DNA of 64,000 nt from Pseudothioglobus sp905182815 (GTDB taxonomy: Bacteria; Pseudomonadota; Gammaproteobacteria; PS1; Pseudothioglobaceae). Shown piece after piece: positions 51,194-61,133 of the stretch (position 1 is its first letter; each line of letters opens with the position of its first letter). Where the stretch lies: the NCBI RefSeq assembly GCF_048087625.1, contig NZ_CP159805.1, positions 682,001-746,000 on the forward strand, in the 5' to 3' direction. The translations under genes and the position numbers were made by a program. The notes beneath the pieces were generated by a model that was given only the letters and a program-made list of their open reading frames with translations, had not been told where the DNA came from and searched no databases.

Positions 51194-52819
51194 ATGAATT
51201 ATTTGCCTAAGTCATTGGCAGTGGGATTTGTATTGGCGTCTTTTGCTTCAGCCTCAGTGCTTGCAGTAACTCACCCAGTAACAGGCGAAACCCTAGCTGA
51301 TGATCAGACATTTACATATAGTTTGTTAGATGAATTTAGTTCAGCTGACCCTCAAATCGTTGAGGATGTCTCAGGAGCTGATATTGTTCGTGACCTTTTT
51401 GAAGGCCTGATGAATCAAGATGCAGATGGAAATCTTGTCCCAGGTGTTGCGACTGGCTTTACAACAAATGATGCAAAAGATGTCTATACATTCACGCTTC
51501 GTGACAATGCAATGTGGTCAGATGGTAACCCAGTTACCGCGCACGACTTTGTATACTCATGGAGACGTTTAGCAGATCCTGCTACAGCCTCACCTTACTC
51601 ATGGTTTGCTGAAATTATGGCTATTGAAAATGTCGGAGCTGTATTATCTGGCGATGCTTCACCTGAAACTCTTGGAGTTACTGCTCTAGATAATCATACT
51701 CTTGAGGTTCGTTTAACAGCTTCATTGCCATATTTTGCTGCAATGACTACGCATAGCTCAACTTTTCCAAGTCCTGAGTGGATAGTTAGAACATCTGGTA
51801 ATGATTGGACTAAGCCTGAAAATATTGTATCTAATGGTGCATATATTTTAACTGAGCATATTCCTAATGAGCGTTCAGTACGTGAGCGTAACACTATGTA
51901 TTGGAATAACGATGCAACAATTATTGATAAGGTTGTTGGATTAGTTATAAATGATGAGAATACAGATTTGACTCGTTATTTAGCTAATGAACTTGACAAA
52001 GGAACTGTGCCTTCAGGTCAGTATATTCGCCTGAAACAGGACTATCCTAATCAAGCAACTTCTTTTCCAAGACTTTGTAACTACTACATGACTTTTAATA
52101 TGTCACCTAGTGGTCCTGAAGCATTTAAAGATGTGCGTGTTCGTCATGCTCTAGCCTATGCTATAGATCGCTCAGTTATTACTGAAAAAATCTTACAAGC
52201 TGGACAAATCAACGCATTCACATTTACTCCTGGAGCGACAGCTGGATTTGACGTTCCTTCAGTTGCATTTGGTCGTATGACTCAAGATGAGAGAAACGCT
52301 AAAGCAGTTAAATTGTTAAATGAAGCTGGTTATGGACCAAGTAATCCTTTGAAGTTTGAGTATTTATATAACACTTCTGAAGGCCATAAGAAGATTGCAA
52401 TTGCAGCCCAGCAAATGTGGAAAGAAACACTTGGTGTTGAAGCTACTCTTGCTAATCAAGAATGGAAAACTTTCCTTAAAACTCGTGGCGGCCAAGGTTT
52501 TGAACTTGCACGTGGAGCTTGGTGTGGTGACTACAATGAAGCGTCTACTTTCTTAGACCTTCTAACTACTCCTTCTGGTTACAATGATGGAAAGTATAGT
52601 AATGCTGAAGTAGATCAGCTTATGTTAGATGCAAGGACTATGTCTGACGCATCAGGTAACTACACGCGTATTGAGGAGATCCTAGCAAATGAAATGCCAG
52701 TGATTCCTATTTATCATTACGCTGGTGTATTTATGCTTAAGACTAACGTAAAAGGTTGGCCTTATAACAACGTTGAACAAAACGTATATTCTCGCAATTT
52801 GTATAAGATTGCGCAGTAA
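51194..52819 (+). CDS. oppA: oligopeptide ABC transporter, periplasmic binding protein
   Basis: A 541-aa family-5 substrate-binding protein of the OppA/DppA class. A signal peptide (MNYLPKSLAVGFVLASFASA, probable cleavage after VLA at about 24) exports it to the periplasm. The SBP_bac_5 pattern (YTFTLRDNAMWSDGNPVTAHDFVYSWRRL) is clear. It captures di- or oligopeptides for the OppBCDF membrane complex encoded next. An AAGGAGAA ribosome binding site lies before the ATG. A terminator after it probably raises its level over the membrane components. Confidence 0.95.
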   Translation: MNYLPKSLAVGFVLASFASASVLAVTHPVTGETLADDQTFTYSLLDEFSSADPQIVEDVSGADIVRDLFEGLMNQDADGNLVPGVATGFTTNDAKDVYTFTLRDNAMWSDGNPVTAHDFVYSWRRLADPATASPYSWFAEIMAIENVGAVLSGDASPETLGVTALDNHTLEVRLTASLPYFAAMTTHSSTFPSPEWIVRTSGNDWTKPENIVSNGAYILTEHIPNERSVRERNTMYWNNDATIIDKVVGLVINDENTDLTRYLANELDKGTVPSGQYIRLKQDYPNQATSFPRLCNYYMTFNMSPSGPEAFKDVRVRHALAYAIDRSVITEKILQAGQINAFTFTPGATAGFDVPSVAFGRMTQDERNAKAVKLLNEAGYGPSNPLKFEYLYNTSEGHKKIAIAAQQMWKETLGVEATLANQEWKTFLKTRGGQGFELARGAWCGDYNEASTFLDLLTTPSGYNDGKYSNAEVDQLMLDARTMSDASGNYTRIEEILANEMPVIPIYHYAGVFMLKTNVKGWPYNNVEQNVYSRNLYKIAQ

Positions 52820-52838
52820 TAGTTAGTTTGATTCTAAG

Positions 52839-52870
52839 AGCACCGCACAGATATTGTGCGGTGCTTTTTT
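52839..52870 (+). terminator. terminator between oppA and oppB
   Basis: A perfect 11-bp stem (52839-52849 with 52855-52865), loop GATAT, then TTTTTT. It sits 20 nt after oppA, inside the operon, as is often seen after binding-protein genes. Confidence 0.9.
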
Positions 52871-52919
52871 ATTTGTACGGTACAATAATTTATTAAATTT
52901 TTTCTAGTCAATTTCGGAT

Positions 52920-53843
52920 ATGATCAACTACATAGTTAAGCGAATTGGAATTGCTATTCCGACTCTGCTTGTTCTTATTGCGGTTAGTTTTTACTTAATG
53001 CATGCAGCTCCTGGTGGGCCATTTACATCGGAAAGACCACTGCCACCGCAAGTACTTGCAAATATTGAGGCAAAATATGGCCTAGATCAGCCAATTTGGC
53101 GACAGATGTTTAGTTATCTATGGGGAGTTTTAACTGAATTTGATTTTGGACCCTCCTACAAATATCATGACAGAAGTGTAAACGAAATTATTGCACAAGG
53201 TTTTCCAATTACTTTGAAATACGGTTTTTGGTCATTTATTGTTGCTGTTGGAGTTGGCATACCATTAGGCGCAATTGCTGCAATACGTAAAAATACTTGG
53301 ATTGATTACTTAGCAGTAGGAGTATCAATTGGCGCGCAAGTGCTCCCAAATTTTGTGATGGCACCATTACTAATTATCGTCTTTACTTTATGGCTTGATT
53401 GGCTACCTGGCGGCGGCTGGAATGGAGGATCGTGGCAGTACCTTATAATGCCAGTCATTGCGCTTTCAACGAGCTATATGGCATCTATTGCTCGAATAAC
53501 TCGCTCATCTATGCTTGAGGTTCTAAATACGAATTACATTAGAACAGCAAAATCTAAAGGACTTCCAACAAAAATAATATTCTTCCATCATGTGTTAAAG
53601 CCCTCCCTTCTTCCAGTAATTTCATACCTTGGCCCAGCATTTGTTGGATTAATAACAGGATCTGTAATCATTGATATGTATTTTTCAACTGGTGGCATGG
53701 GCTACTTTTTTGTTAATTCAGCTTTTAATAGGGACTACTCAGTAATGATGGGAATAACTATTGTAGTTGGCGGCCTTACAATTTTATTTAGCTTAATCGC
53801 AGATCTTTTGTACGCTTGGGTTGATCCTAAGATTAGATACTAA
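52920..53843 (+). CDS. oppB: oligopeptide ABC transporter permease OppB
   Basis: A 307-aa inner-membrane permease with about six helices and the conserved EAA loop (NYIRTAKSKGLPTKIIFFHHVLKPSLLP). N-terminal NYIVKRIGIAIPTLLVL and MHAAPGGPFTSERPLPP are typical of DppB/OppB. Follows the oppA terminator by 49 nt and so needs read-through or its own promoter. oppC starts 4 nt after its stop. Confidence 0.94.
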   Translation: MINYIVKRIGIAIPTLLVLIAVSFYLMHAAPGGPFTSERPLPPQVLANIEAKYGLDQPIWRQMFSYLWGVLTEFDFGPSYKYHDRSVNEIIAQGFPITLKYGFWSFIVAVGVGIPLGAIAAIRKNTWIDYLAVGVSIGAQVLPNFVMAPLLIIVFTLWLDWLPGGGWNGGSWQYLIMPVIALSTSYMASIARITRSSMLEVLNTNYIRTAKSKGLPTKIIFFHHVLKPSLLPVISYLGPAFVGLITGSVIIDMYFSTGGMGYFFVNSAFNRDYSVMMGITIVVGGLTILFSLIADLLYAWVDPKIRY

Positions 53844-53846
53844 AAA

Positions 53847-54773
53847 ATGATTGCAATAAATAAAAATAAGATAAAAAAGATGGCGGATAATCTTTCTGAT
53901 TCTGGAACTGGCCGTTCATTATGGAAGGACGCACGAATAAGATTTATGCAAAACAAGGCTGCAACAGTTAGCCTATTTATTCTTGCAGCGATAGTGCTCT
54001 TTTCGTTTATTGGACCATATTTTGCTGTTTGGAGCTATGAGAAAATTGACTGGAATGCAATGGGCTCTGCAGCCAGAGTTGGAATGCCATCAATTGAAAG
54101 TGGACATTTTTTTGGGACCGATGATCTGGGTCGAGATTTGTATTCGAGAGTAATACAAGGAACACAAATCTCACTAATGGTTGGCTTCTTAGGGGCAACA
54201 GTAGCTGTTTTTGTGGGCACCTTATACGGTGCTACCTCTGGATATTTAGGGGGTAAGACTGATCAAATAATGATGCGTATTGTTGACATATTGATGTCAA
54301 TTCCGTACATGTTTGTTTTAATACTTTTGCTAGTTGTATTTGGCCGCTCAATTGGAATGCTTTTTATAGGAATTGGCCTGCTATCTTGGTTAGATATGAG
54401 CCGAATTGTTAGGGGCCAAACCCTTAATCTTAAAAATAAAGAATTTATTGAAGCTGCAAGGGTAACCGGGGTTAGTGACTTTAAAATTATAACGCGTCAT
54501 ATTGTTCCTAACCTTCTAGGTATTGTTGCAGTATATGCGACTTTATTAGTGCCTGGAATAATATTAGCAGAAAGTTTTATATCCTTTTTGGGTCTGGGAG
54601 TGCAGGAGCCATTAACAAGTTGGGGCGCTTTAATTAAAGAAGGTGCTGGAACAATTCGCTACGATACTGAATGGCAACTTCTATTTCCGTTAGCATTTTT
54701 TGTTGTCAGCTTATTCTGCTTTTATTTTATTGGTGATGGCTTGCGCGATGCACTTGACCCAAAGGATCGATAA
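53847..54773 (+). CDS. oppC: oligopeptide ABC transporter permease OppC
   Basis: A 308-aa permease with the OppC-type cytoplasmic N-terminal extension, about six helices and the EAA loop (EFIEAARVTGVSDFKIITRHIVPN). The signature HFFGTDDLGRDLYSRVIQGTQ is present. ATG 53847 starts 4 nt after oppB; an alternative ATG at 53880 would remove 11 residues. It pairs with OppB in the membrane. Confidence 0.94.
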   Translation: MIAINKNKIKKMADNLSDSGTGRSLWKDARIRFMQNKAATVSLFILAAIVLFSFIGPYFAVWSYEKIDWNAMGSAARVGMPSIESGHFFGTDDLGRDLYSRVIQGTQISLMVGFLGATVAVFVGTLYGATSGYLGGKTDQIMMRIVDILMSIPYMFVLILLLVVFGRSIGMLFIGIGLLSWLDMSRIVRGQTLNLKNKEFIEAARVTGVSDFKIITRHIVPNLLGIVAVYATLLVPGIILAESFISFLGLGVQEPLTSWGALIKEGAGTIRYDTEWQLLFPLAFFVVSLFCFYFIGDGLRDALDPKDR

Positions 54774-54779
54774 ACTACT

Positions 54780-55748
54780 ATGAGCTTTTTAGAAGTTAAC
54801 AATTTAAAAGTAGAGTTTGATACTGCGGATGGCATAGTAAGTGCAGTTAACAATGTTAGCTTTTCACTTGATGAGGGAAAAATTTTAGCGATAGTTGGTG
54901 AATCTGGAAGTGGAAAAAGCCAAACTGTTTTTGCTATGAATGGCCTCCTCGATCACAATGGCAGGGCAAGTGGTAGCGTTAAATTTGAAGGCAAAGAGAT
55001 ACTTAACCTTCCTAGCAGAGAGCTCAACCTTATTCGGGCTCAAAAAATTGCAATGATTTTTCAAGATCCAATGACCAGTCTTAATCCCTATGTAAGAGTT
55101 TCAGAGCAAATGGCTGAAGTACTTGTTCACCATCAAGGAGTCTCAAAGTCGGATGCTATTCAACAATCAATCAATATGCTCGATGCTGTTAAAATTCCAG
55201 ATGCTAAAAATCGCATAAGGATGTATCCACATGAGTTTTCAGGTGGAATGCGCCAGCGCGTTATGATTGCAATGTCTCTACTTTGTCATCCTAAGCTTCT
55301 AATCGCTGATGAACCAACGACTGCTTTAGACGTTACTGTGCAGGCTCAAATTATGCAATTGCTAGCTGATATTCAAAAAGAATTTAGCATGTCAATTATT
55401 TTAATTACTCATGATCTTGGAGTTGTAGCTGGAAATAGTGATGAGATGCTTGTTATGTACGGAGGAGAAGTAATGGAGATAGGTAAAACAGAGCATCTCT
55501 ACTCTAATGCTACGCACCCTTACACTCAAGGCTTGATGAGCGCGGTGCCAAGGCTTGATGACTCAGCAGATAGATTAGTGACAATTCCTGGAAACCCTCC
55601 AAACATGATGCTAACGCCAGTTGGCTGTCCATTTTCACCGCGCTGTAAGTTTGCAAATACCACATGCTCCTCGCAAACTCCTATCCTAACTAAAGTTAAT
55701 GATGATCACTATAGAGCTTGTCACGTTGCCATAGAGGACACATTATGA
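54780..55748 (+). CDS. oppD: oligopeptide ABC transporter ATP-binding protein OppD
   Basis: A 322-aa ABC ATPase with Walker A GESGSGKS, signature FSGGMRQRV and Walker B LLIADEPTTALDVT. The C-terminal oligopeptide-transporter extension has CPFSPRCKFANTTC, a Cys pattern seen in members that bind an iron-sulfur cluster. Its stop overlaps the oppF start (ATGA). It drives peptide import together with OppF. Confidence 0.94.
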   Translation: MSFLEVNNLKVEFDTADGIVSAVNNVSFSLDEGKILAIVGESGSGKSQTVFAMNGLLDHNGRASGSVKFEGKEILNLPSRELNLIRAQKIAMIFQDPMTSLNPYVRVSEQMAEVLVHHQGVSKSDAIQQSINMLDAVKIPDAKNRIRMYPHEFSGGMRQRVMIAMSLLCHPKLLIADEPTTALDVTVQAQIMQLLADIQKEFSMSIILITHDLGVVAGNSDEMLVMYGGEVMEIGKTEHLYSNATHPYTQGLMSAVPRLDDSADRLVTIPGNPPNMMLTPVGCPFSPRCKFANTTCSSQTPILTKVNDDHYRACHVAIEDTL

Positions 55749-56731
55749 GTGAGCATACAATTCTTCAGGTTCAGAATTTAAAAGTAAATTTTGATGTTTC
55801 CTCCGAAGGGGATATGCTATGGACTAAGGCCAAGAAATTACAGGCAGTAAATAACGTTTCGTTTGATTTAAATTCAGGTGAAACCCTTGGCGTAGTAGGG
55901 GAGTCAGGTTGTGGAAAGTCTACTTTGGCGAGAGCAATTGTTAAAATGGTGCCCGCTGATTCAGGAAAAGTAATTTGGTTTGGGAATGACTTGTTAACTC
56001 TAAACAAGTCTGAAATGAGGCAGCATCGTAAACAAATTCAAATGATTTTTCAAGACCCTCTTGCAAGTCTAAATCCTAGAATGAATATTGGTGAAATTAT
56101 TGCAGAGCCATTAAGAACACATTACCCTAAAACACCAGAGTCCGATATAAAGGAGAGAGTTAAAGACGTAATGAATAAAGTTGGTTTATTGGATAATTTA
56201 GTGAATCGTTACCCTCATGAGTTTTCGGGTGGACAGTGTCAGCGAATTGGTATTGCAAGAGCTTTAATTTTAAAACCAAAGCTTATTATCTGTGACGAGC
56301 CAGTGTCTGCACTTGACGTCTCAATTCAAGCTCAAGTCGTTAATCTCTTGATGGATTTGCAAGAAGAAATGGATTTAACTTTAATTTTTATTGCCCATGA
56401 TTTAAGTATTGTCAAGCACATCAGTACTAAGATTATGGTTCTTTATTTAGGCAATATGGTTGAACTTGCAAACAGTGATGATATTTATACTAAGCCAAGA
56501 CATCCTTACACCCAGGCTCTTATCTCTGCAGTTCCTATTCCTGACCCAAGTATTGAGAAAAGTAAAAAAATAATATTAATAGAAGGTGACTTACCATCAC
56601 CAGTAGACCCACCCTCAGGTTGTGTTTTTAGAACAAGGTGTCAAAAAGCTCAAGATATTTGTGCAATAGAAAAGCCTGAGTTTAAAGAGGTATCAAGCAA
56701 TCATGAGGTTGCTTGTCATTTTCATGATTAA
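55745..56731 (+). CDS. oppF: oligopeptide ABC transporter ATP-binding protein OppF
   Basis: A 328-aa ABC ATPase starting at ATG 55745, which overlaps the oppD stop and has GAGG upstream. The frame is open to 55718 but that would overlap oppD by more. Walker A is GESGCGKST, the signature FSGGQCQRIG and Walker B IICDEPVSALDVS. The C-terminal Cys-rich region (GCVFRTRCQKAQDICA) is present. It forms the second ATPase half of the peptide importer. A small membrane-protein frame overlaps its end. Confidence 0.94.
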   Translation: MSEHTILQVQNLKVNFDVSSEGDMLWTKAKKLQAVNNVSFDLNSGETLGVVGESGCGKSTLARAIVKMVPADSGKVIWFGNDLLTLNKSEMRQHRKQIQMIFQDPLASLNPRMNIGEIIAEPLRTHYPKTPESDIKERVKDVMNKVGLLDNLVNRYPHEFSGGQCQRIGIARALILKPKLIICDEPVSALDVSIQAQVVNLLMDLQEEMDLTLIFIAHDLSIVKHISTKIMVLYLGNMVELANSDDIYTKPRHPYTQALISAVPIPDPSIEKSKKIILIEGDLPSPVDPPSGCVFRTRCQKAQDICAIEKPEFKEVSSNHEVACHFHD

Positions 56732-56861
56732 GTTTCTTAAAAAACGAATTAAAAATAAGTGGATGCTTATTATTTTGCCTTTTCTATTTTTTCTAATAAA
56801 GGGCTTAATATGGCTTGCCATATTTTATGGGTTATGGGACGTTATTAAATCGACCTTCTAA
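56724..56861 (+). CDS. small single-helix membrane protein, unknown
   Basis: A 45-aa open frame overlapping oppF by 8 nt: a basic N-terminus (IKFLKKRIKNKW) and one or two hydrophobic segments. It could start at an in-frame ATG 56703, adding seven residues. It has no known motif. The overlap and the amphipathic basic start support a real small gene, but its short length keeps confidence low. Confidence 0.4.
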   Translation: MIKFLKKRIKNKWMLIILPFLFFLIKGLIWLAIFYGLWDVIKSTF

Positions 56862-56881
56862 ATTTTGATACCTTGGAAGAT

Positions 56882-57451
56882 TTACTTAACTTTAACGTGC
56901 GATAAGATTTCTTTCATATCTTTCTTATTTTCAAAGATTTCTTGTTCTGAAAGTCCATCCATCTCATGAGGAAAGACTAGCCAATCATCAGTCTCATGGA
57001 TATAGTAATCTGGCACAGTATCTATTATATTTCTTAAAGGCTTGTACCAAGGCATAGCCATGCGAATATCATGCGGTATATTTTTTCTAGATTTTTCATT
57101 CAGAGTATCTAAGATCGCTTTAATACTTCTACCCGAGTCAAAGACATCATCAACAATAAGAAGCTTGTCTTCAGCATTCATATGACTGATTAGATAGTCG
57201 ATACCATGAACCCTAACCTCTTTTGCTTGTTTATTAATGCCGTAGTATGATGAAGTTCGAATTGCAATATGATCAGATTCATTACCCAAATACCCAAGAA
57301 TCTCTTGAATGGCTATACCAACTGGCGTTCCACCTCGCCAAACTCCAACAATAAAGTCAGGTTTGAAACCACTATTGTGTATTTGAACTCCCAATCTAAA
57401 AGAGTCAAGTAGCAACTCGTCAGCTGTGATGTATTTTTTTGATAGAGACAT
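56882..57451 (-). CDS. purine (hypoxanthine/xanthine) phosphoribosyltransferase-like protein
   Basis: A 189-aa type I phosphoribosyltransferase. The PRPP-binding motif is LLIVDDVFDSGRSI, and the N-terminal VGVWRGGTPVGIAIQEILG holds the PRPP loop. It probably joins hypoxanthine or a related base to ribose-5-phosphate. Its position after add, which makes hypoxanthine precursors (inosine), fits purine salvage. It is 123 nt downstream of add and has its own candidate -10, so it may be partly separate. The base specificity is not readable. Confidence 0.85.
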   Translation of the reverse strand: MSLSKKYITADELLLDSFRLGVQIHNSGFKPDFIVGVWRGGTPVGIAIQEILGYLGNESDHIAIRTSSYYGINKQAKEVRVHGIDYLISHMNAEDKLLIVDDVFDSGRSIKAILDTLNEKSRKNIPHDIRMAMPWYKPLRNIIDTVPDYYIHETDDWLVFPHEMDGLSEQEIFENKKDMKEILSHVKVK

Positions 57452-57491
57452 TTTTTTATTAGTTATTATTTAAATAATGTGACTTGAATGA

Positions 57492-57518
57492 ATTATAAAG
57501 CATCTTTCTTATTTGAAA
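57492..57518 (-). promoter_or_regulatory. candidate promoter for the phosphoribosyltransferase
   Basis: The minus strand has a perfect TATAAT (57492-57497) and a weak TTTCAA -35 (57513-57518), with a 15-nt spacer, about 41 nt before the start. Only the -10 is persuasive. Confidence 0.35.
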
Positions 57519-57574
57519 TTTTATAGAGGTTTCGTCATTTATATTTATAGAATTCTATTTTTTCTTAATTAAGA

Positions 57575-58561
57575 CTATGAAATTTTACTAAGAAGGTGTA
57601 GCTTTGTCTCAGGGTCTGCAAAAGAAGCGTTAATAGCCATTATTGAGATAGATTTAAGGCGGTTAATTTCAAAGCCAAGTTGATCAGCGCATCCTTGATA
57701 TTCTTGACCAACACTAGTATGAAAAAATGGTGGATCATCTGAATTAAGGCTAACATTTATCCCTTTAGACATAATGAGTTTGATTGGATGACTCTCCCAA
57801 CTAGGGTATATCGAAAGAGCTAGATTACTTCCAGGACAAATCTCTAAGGCTATATTACGATTTTTTAGTTCATCTAGTAGATGCTCATCTTCCACGCTTC
57901 TAACGCCATGACCAATTCTACTAATGGGTAAATAATTTATGGCATCCCAAACACTTTCTGCACCGCATATCTCACCTGCATGAACTGTGCAAGGATAGTT
58001 AGCTTTAGCTGCAATATTAAAAGCAGGGGCAAAATCAATTAACTTGAATGCATTTTCATCACCGCCCATACCAAACCCAATAACATAAGGATGAGGGTTA
58101 TCAACCATTTTTTGTGCAACATCAACCCCTTTTTGAGGTCCTAAATGCCGTACGCAAGTTACAATAATTCGCCCAATAATACCGAAATCTAACTGCGCAT
58201 CATCTATTCCTTTTGCGCACCCACTAATCAAGTCATTATAGCTAATACCACAATCGCTAGCGTGATCAGGGGATATAAAAGTTTCAGCATATATTACATT
58301 TTCAGACGCACAATCTTTAAGATATTCATACATAATATCCCTGTAATCATTAGCATTTTTAAGGCATGAACTTACTGAGTCATAAGCGTTAAGAAAGCTT
58401 GGAAAGTCAGTCCAGGCATAACCGCCATCTTCATCAAATATATTTTCATCAAAATCAACGTTATTACGTTTGGCAATTTCATGAAATAATTTAGGATTAA
58501 TAGTTCCTTCTAAGTGGCTATGAAGCTCAACTTTGGGAAGCTTTTGAATTTGATCTTGCAT
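57575..58561 (-). CDS. add: adenosine deaminase
   Basis: A 328-aa amidohydrolase. Metal ligands His14 and His16 lie in VELHSHLEGT, the catalytic Glu is in VHAGEICG, the third His is in RIGHGVRS, and Asp in LNSDDPPFF. It deaminates adenosine or deoxyadenosine to inosine or deoxyinosine. It is the last tightly coupled gene of the deo operon, 5 nt after deoB, providing deaminated purine nucleosides. Some relatives act on adenine. The residues do not decide this, but the operon context favours nucleosides. Confidence 0.92.
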   Translation of the reverse strand: MQDQIQKLPKVELHSHLEGTINPKLFHEIAKRNNVDFDENIFDEDGGYAWTDFPSFLNAYDSVSSCLKNANDYRDIMYEYLKDCASENVIYAETFISPDHASDCGISYNDLISGCAKGIDDAQLDFGIIGRIIVTCVRHLGPQKGVDVAQKMVDNPHPYVIGFGMGGDENAFKLIDFAPAFNIAAKANYPCTVHAGEICGAESVWDAINYLPISRIGHGVRSVEDEHLLDELKNRNIALEICPGSNLALSIYPSWESHPIKLIMSKGINVSLNSDDPPFFHTSVGQEYQGCADQLGFEINRLKSISIMAINASFADPETKLHLLSKIS

Positions 58562-58566
58562 AATAA

Positions 58567-59781
58567 TTAACTTAAGTTACAAGCTTTACCATGAAGTAAA
58601 GGCTCTATTTCAAGGTGTTGAGCAATAGTTTGTCCCATATCGCAGAAGCTTTCTCGCTCCCCTAAGTTATTGTTCTTTATTGATTTTCCATAAAAAACAA
58701 CTGGAACATGTTCACGGGTGTGATCATTACCAGGCCATGTAGGGTCGCAGCCATGATCTGCTGTTATTAGCACTAGATCATTGCTGGTTAGTTGCGCCTC
58801 AATTTCAGGTAATCGGGCATCAAATTGCTCGAGTGCTAGAGCGTAACCTGCAACGTCACGTCGATGACCAAATTTGGTATCAAAATCAACTAGATTTACA
58901 AAGATTAGTCCTTCATTAACTTTTTTCATTTCAGATAATAATTGATCAACCAAGCCCATGTTATTAGCTGCCTTAACGGTATAGCTGACTCCTTGGTTAG
59001 AAAAAATATCTCCAATTTTTCCAACTGAGATAACATCTCCACCACCATCTTGAATGTTGTCTAACAGTGTTGGGCCATTGGGCGGCGTTGTAAGGTCTTT
59101 TCGATTAGCACTTCGCTCAAAGCCATCTTTAGAGTTCCCAGTAAATGGCCTTGCGATTACTCTTGTAATTTCTAGTGGATCAACCAAGCGTTTTGCGATG
59201 GTGCATAATTCATAAAGCCTATCTAATCCAAAATGCTCTTCATGGGCAGCAATTTGAAATACTGAGTCAGCCGAGGTATAACAAATAGGAAATCCACTAT
59301 CTATATGCTCTTGACCAAACTCTTCAATTACTTGAGTACCTGATGCATGTTTGTTTGCAAGTGTCCCTCCTATTTTTCCTTCCTCTATAAGGCTAAGAAG
59401 GAGTGATTCAGGAAAGCAGTTTTCAGTTTTTGGAAATGTTCCCCATTCAAAAGGAACTGGCAGACCACAAATCTCCCAGTGACCACTCGGGGTGTCCTTG
59501 CCTGCGCTAACTTCTTTCGCATAACCAAAAGCGCCCTGAGGCTCAACTCGAGAAATTGGTAAGGGCTTTTTACGGCTTGCAATTGCAGCCTCCCCTAAAC
59601 CCCATCGAATCAAGTTAGGAATAACTAGGGGGCCATTTCGCTCAGAATTATTAGCGCTATCAGAATCACAAGACTCAATAATATGACCTAAAGTGTCCGC
59701 CCCTGTATCACCGTAAAGATGCGAGTCCTTAGTTGAACCTAAACCCAAAGAATCTAAAACTAAAATAATTGATCTTTTCAT
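58567..59781 (-). CDS. deoB: phosphopentomutase
   Basis: A 404-aa alkaline-phosphatase-superfamily enzyme. It has the N-terminal nucleophile/metal region LVLDSLGLGSTKDS, GHWEICG, and the C-terminal metal motif ITADHGCDPTWPGNDHTRE. It converts deoxyribose-1-phosphate to deoxyribose-5-phosphate, the DeoC substrate, and ribose-1-phosphate to ribose-5-phosphate. It starts 11 nt after deoA and ends 5 nt before add. Length and motifs are normal. Confidence 0.96.
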   Translation of the reverse strand: MKRSIILVLDSLGLGSTKDSHLYGDTGADTLGHIIESCDSDSANNSERNGPLVIPNLIRWGLGEAAIASRKKPLPISRVEPQGAFGYAKEVSAGKDTPSGHWEICGLPVPFEWGTFPKTENCFPESLLLSLIEEGKIGGTLANKHASGTQVIEEFGQEHIDSGFPICYTSADSVFQIAAHEEHFGLDRLYELCTIAKRLVDPLEITRVIARPFTGNSKDGFERSANRKDLTTPPNGPTLLDNIQDGGGDVISVGKIGDIFSNQGVSYTVKAANNMGLVDQLLSEMKKVNEGLIFVNLVDFDTKFGHRRDVAGYALALEQFDARLPEIEAQLTSNDLVLITADHGCDPTWPGNDHTREHVPVVFYGKSIKNNNLGERESFCDMGQTIAQHLEIEPLLHGKACNLS

Positions 59782-59792
59782 CTATAAACCTT

Positions 59793-61130
59793 CTAATTTG
59801 AGCCTAGTATTTCATGAATTAGGGTTGGCGGCTCTATATGTTTAGCTCCTAATGAAATAAATCCAGGAATAGTTTCTTGGAGATAGCTCAATTGTTCTTT
59901 ATCTCGCATATGTGCAATTGCAAGTGGCTCACCTTTATCAATCCATTGACCGATTTCAACAATATCACTTAATCCAACGCCATGATCTATTGGGTCACTA
60001 GATTTAGTTCTGCCAGCTTTCAAATGTATCATACTAAGACCAATAGCGCGCGCATCCATTTCCAAAACATATCCAGAAGAGTTTGCTGCTATAGGTCTAA
60101 TAATGGGCATAGGGACTAAGTGTTTATGAGACTTTTCTAATAAATCACTTGGCCCACCAAGAGCAGAAATCATTTGTTCAAATATTGCAGCTGCCTTGCC
60201 AGACGATAGCGCATCTTGAGATTTCACTCGAGCAGTCTCAAGGTCACTTTCAATTCCACTTAGCTGCAACATATGAGCTGCTAATTCAATGGTAAGCTCA
60301 AATAGTCTAAGATTAGCATTTTCAGGTTTGATTAAAAAATTTATACACTCTTTGACTTCTATAGCATTACCTACACTATGACCAAGAACCTGACTCATAT
60401 CTGTGATTAAACAGCTAGTTGGCACGCCAGATTTACTTGATACATTGGCAATACTTTGGGCTAATTCTTGCGCCATTGAATAGTTTGCAGCAAATGCACC
60501 ATTACCAGTTTTAATGTCCATTACAAGGGCATCAAGTCCAGAGGCTAGTTTTTTTGATAAAATTGACGCGGTAATAAGGTCAATTGACTCAACTGTTGCG
60601 GTGACGTCTCTAGTAGCATAAAAACGCTGGTCTGCTGGAGCAAGTTTGGTAGTTTGCCCAATAATAGCGCAGCCAACTTCCTTAACAAGCATTCTAAATT
60701 TTGTATTATCAGGAGTTCCATTATATCCTGGAATGCTTTCAAGTTTATCTAGTGTGCCACCCGTATGTCCCAAGCCGCGACCAGAAATCATTGGCACATA
60801 GCCTCCACAAGCAGCAACTATTGGAGCCAATATTAAACTTATCTTGTCTCCTACACCGCCAGTTGAATGCTTATCTACTACTGGACCATCTAAGTTAAGG
60901 TCTTGCCACTGAAGCGTATCTCCTGAGTGCATCATGTGCTGAGTTAAACTAACGCGCTCATCCATAGTCATGCCACATTTAAAAACTGCCATTGCAAATG
61001 CGCCTAACTGAGCATCCGTCAAACTGCCATCAGTAATTCCTTGAACTAAAAAACCAATTTCATGGTCATTCAGTATAAGGCCATCACGTTTTTTTCTAAT
61101 TAGTTCTTGAGGAAGGAATAATGCGCTCAT
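59793..61130 (-). CDS. deoA: thymidine phosphorylase
   Basis: A 445-aa pyrimidine nucleoside phosphorylase. The phosphate-binding signature is at Lys87-His-Ser-Thr-Gly-Gly92 (VDKHSTGGVGDKISL). SGRGLGHTGGTLDKLES follows, and the C-terminal domain is complete. It splits thymidine and deoxyuridine into base and deoxyribose-1-phosphate. It begins 3 nt after the ALDH16 gene and so is tightly coupled. Confidence 0.96.
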   Translation of the reverse strand: MSALFLPQELIRKKRDGLILNDHEIGFLVQGITDGSLTDAQLGAFAMAVFKCGMTMDERVSLTQHMMHSGDTLQWQDLNLDGPVVDKHSTGGVGDKISLILAPIVAACGGYVPMISGRGLGHTGGTLDKLESIPGYNGTPDNTKFRMLVKEVGCAIIGQTTKLAPADQRFYATRDVTATVESIDLITASILSKKLASGLDALVMDIKTGNGAFAANYSMAQELAQSIANVSSKSGVPTSCLITDMSQVLGHSVGNAIEVKECINFLIKPENANLRLFELTIELAAHMLQLSGIESDLETARVKSQDALSSGKAAAIFEQMISALGGPSDLLEKSHKHLVPMPIIRPIAANSSGYVLEMDARAIGLSMIHLKAGRTKSSDPIDHGVGLSDIVEIGQWIDKGEPLAIAHMRDKEQLSYLQETIPGFISLGAKHIEPPTLIHEILGSN

Positions 61131-61133
61131 AAA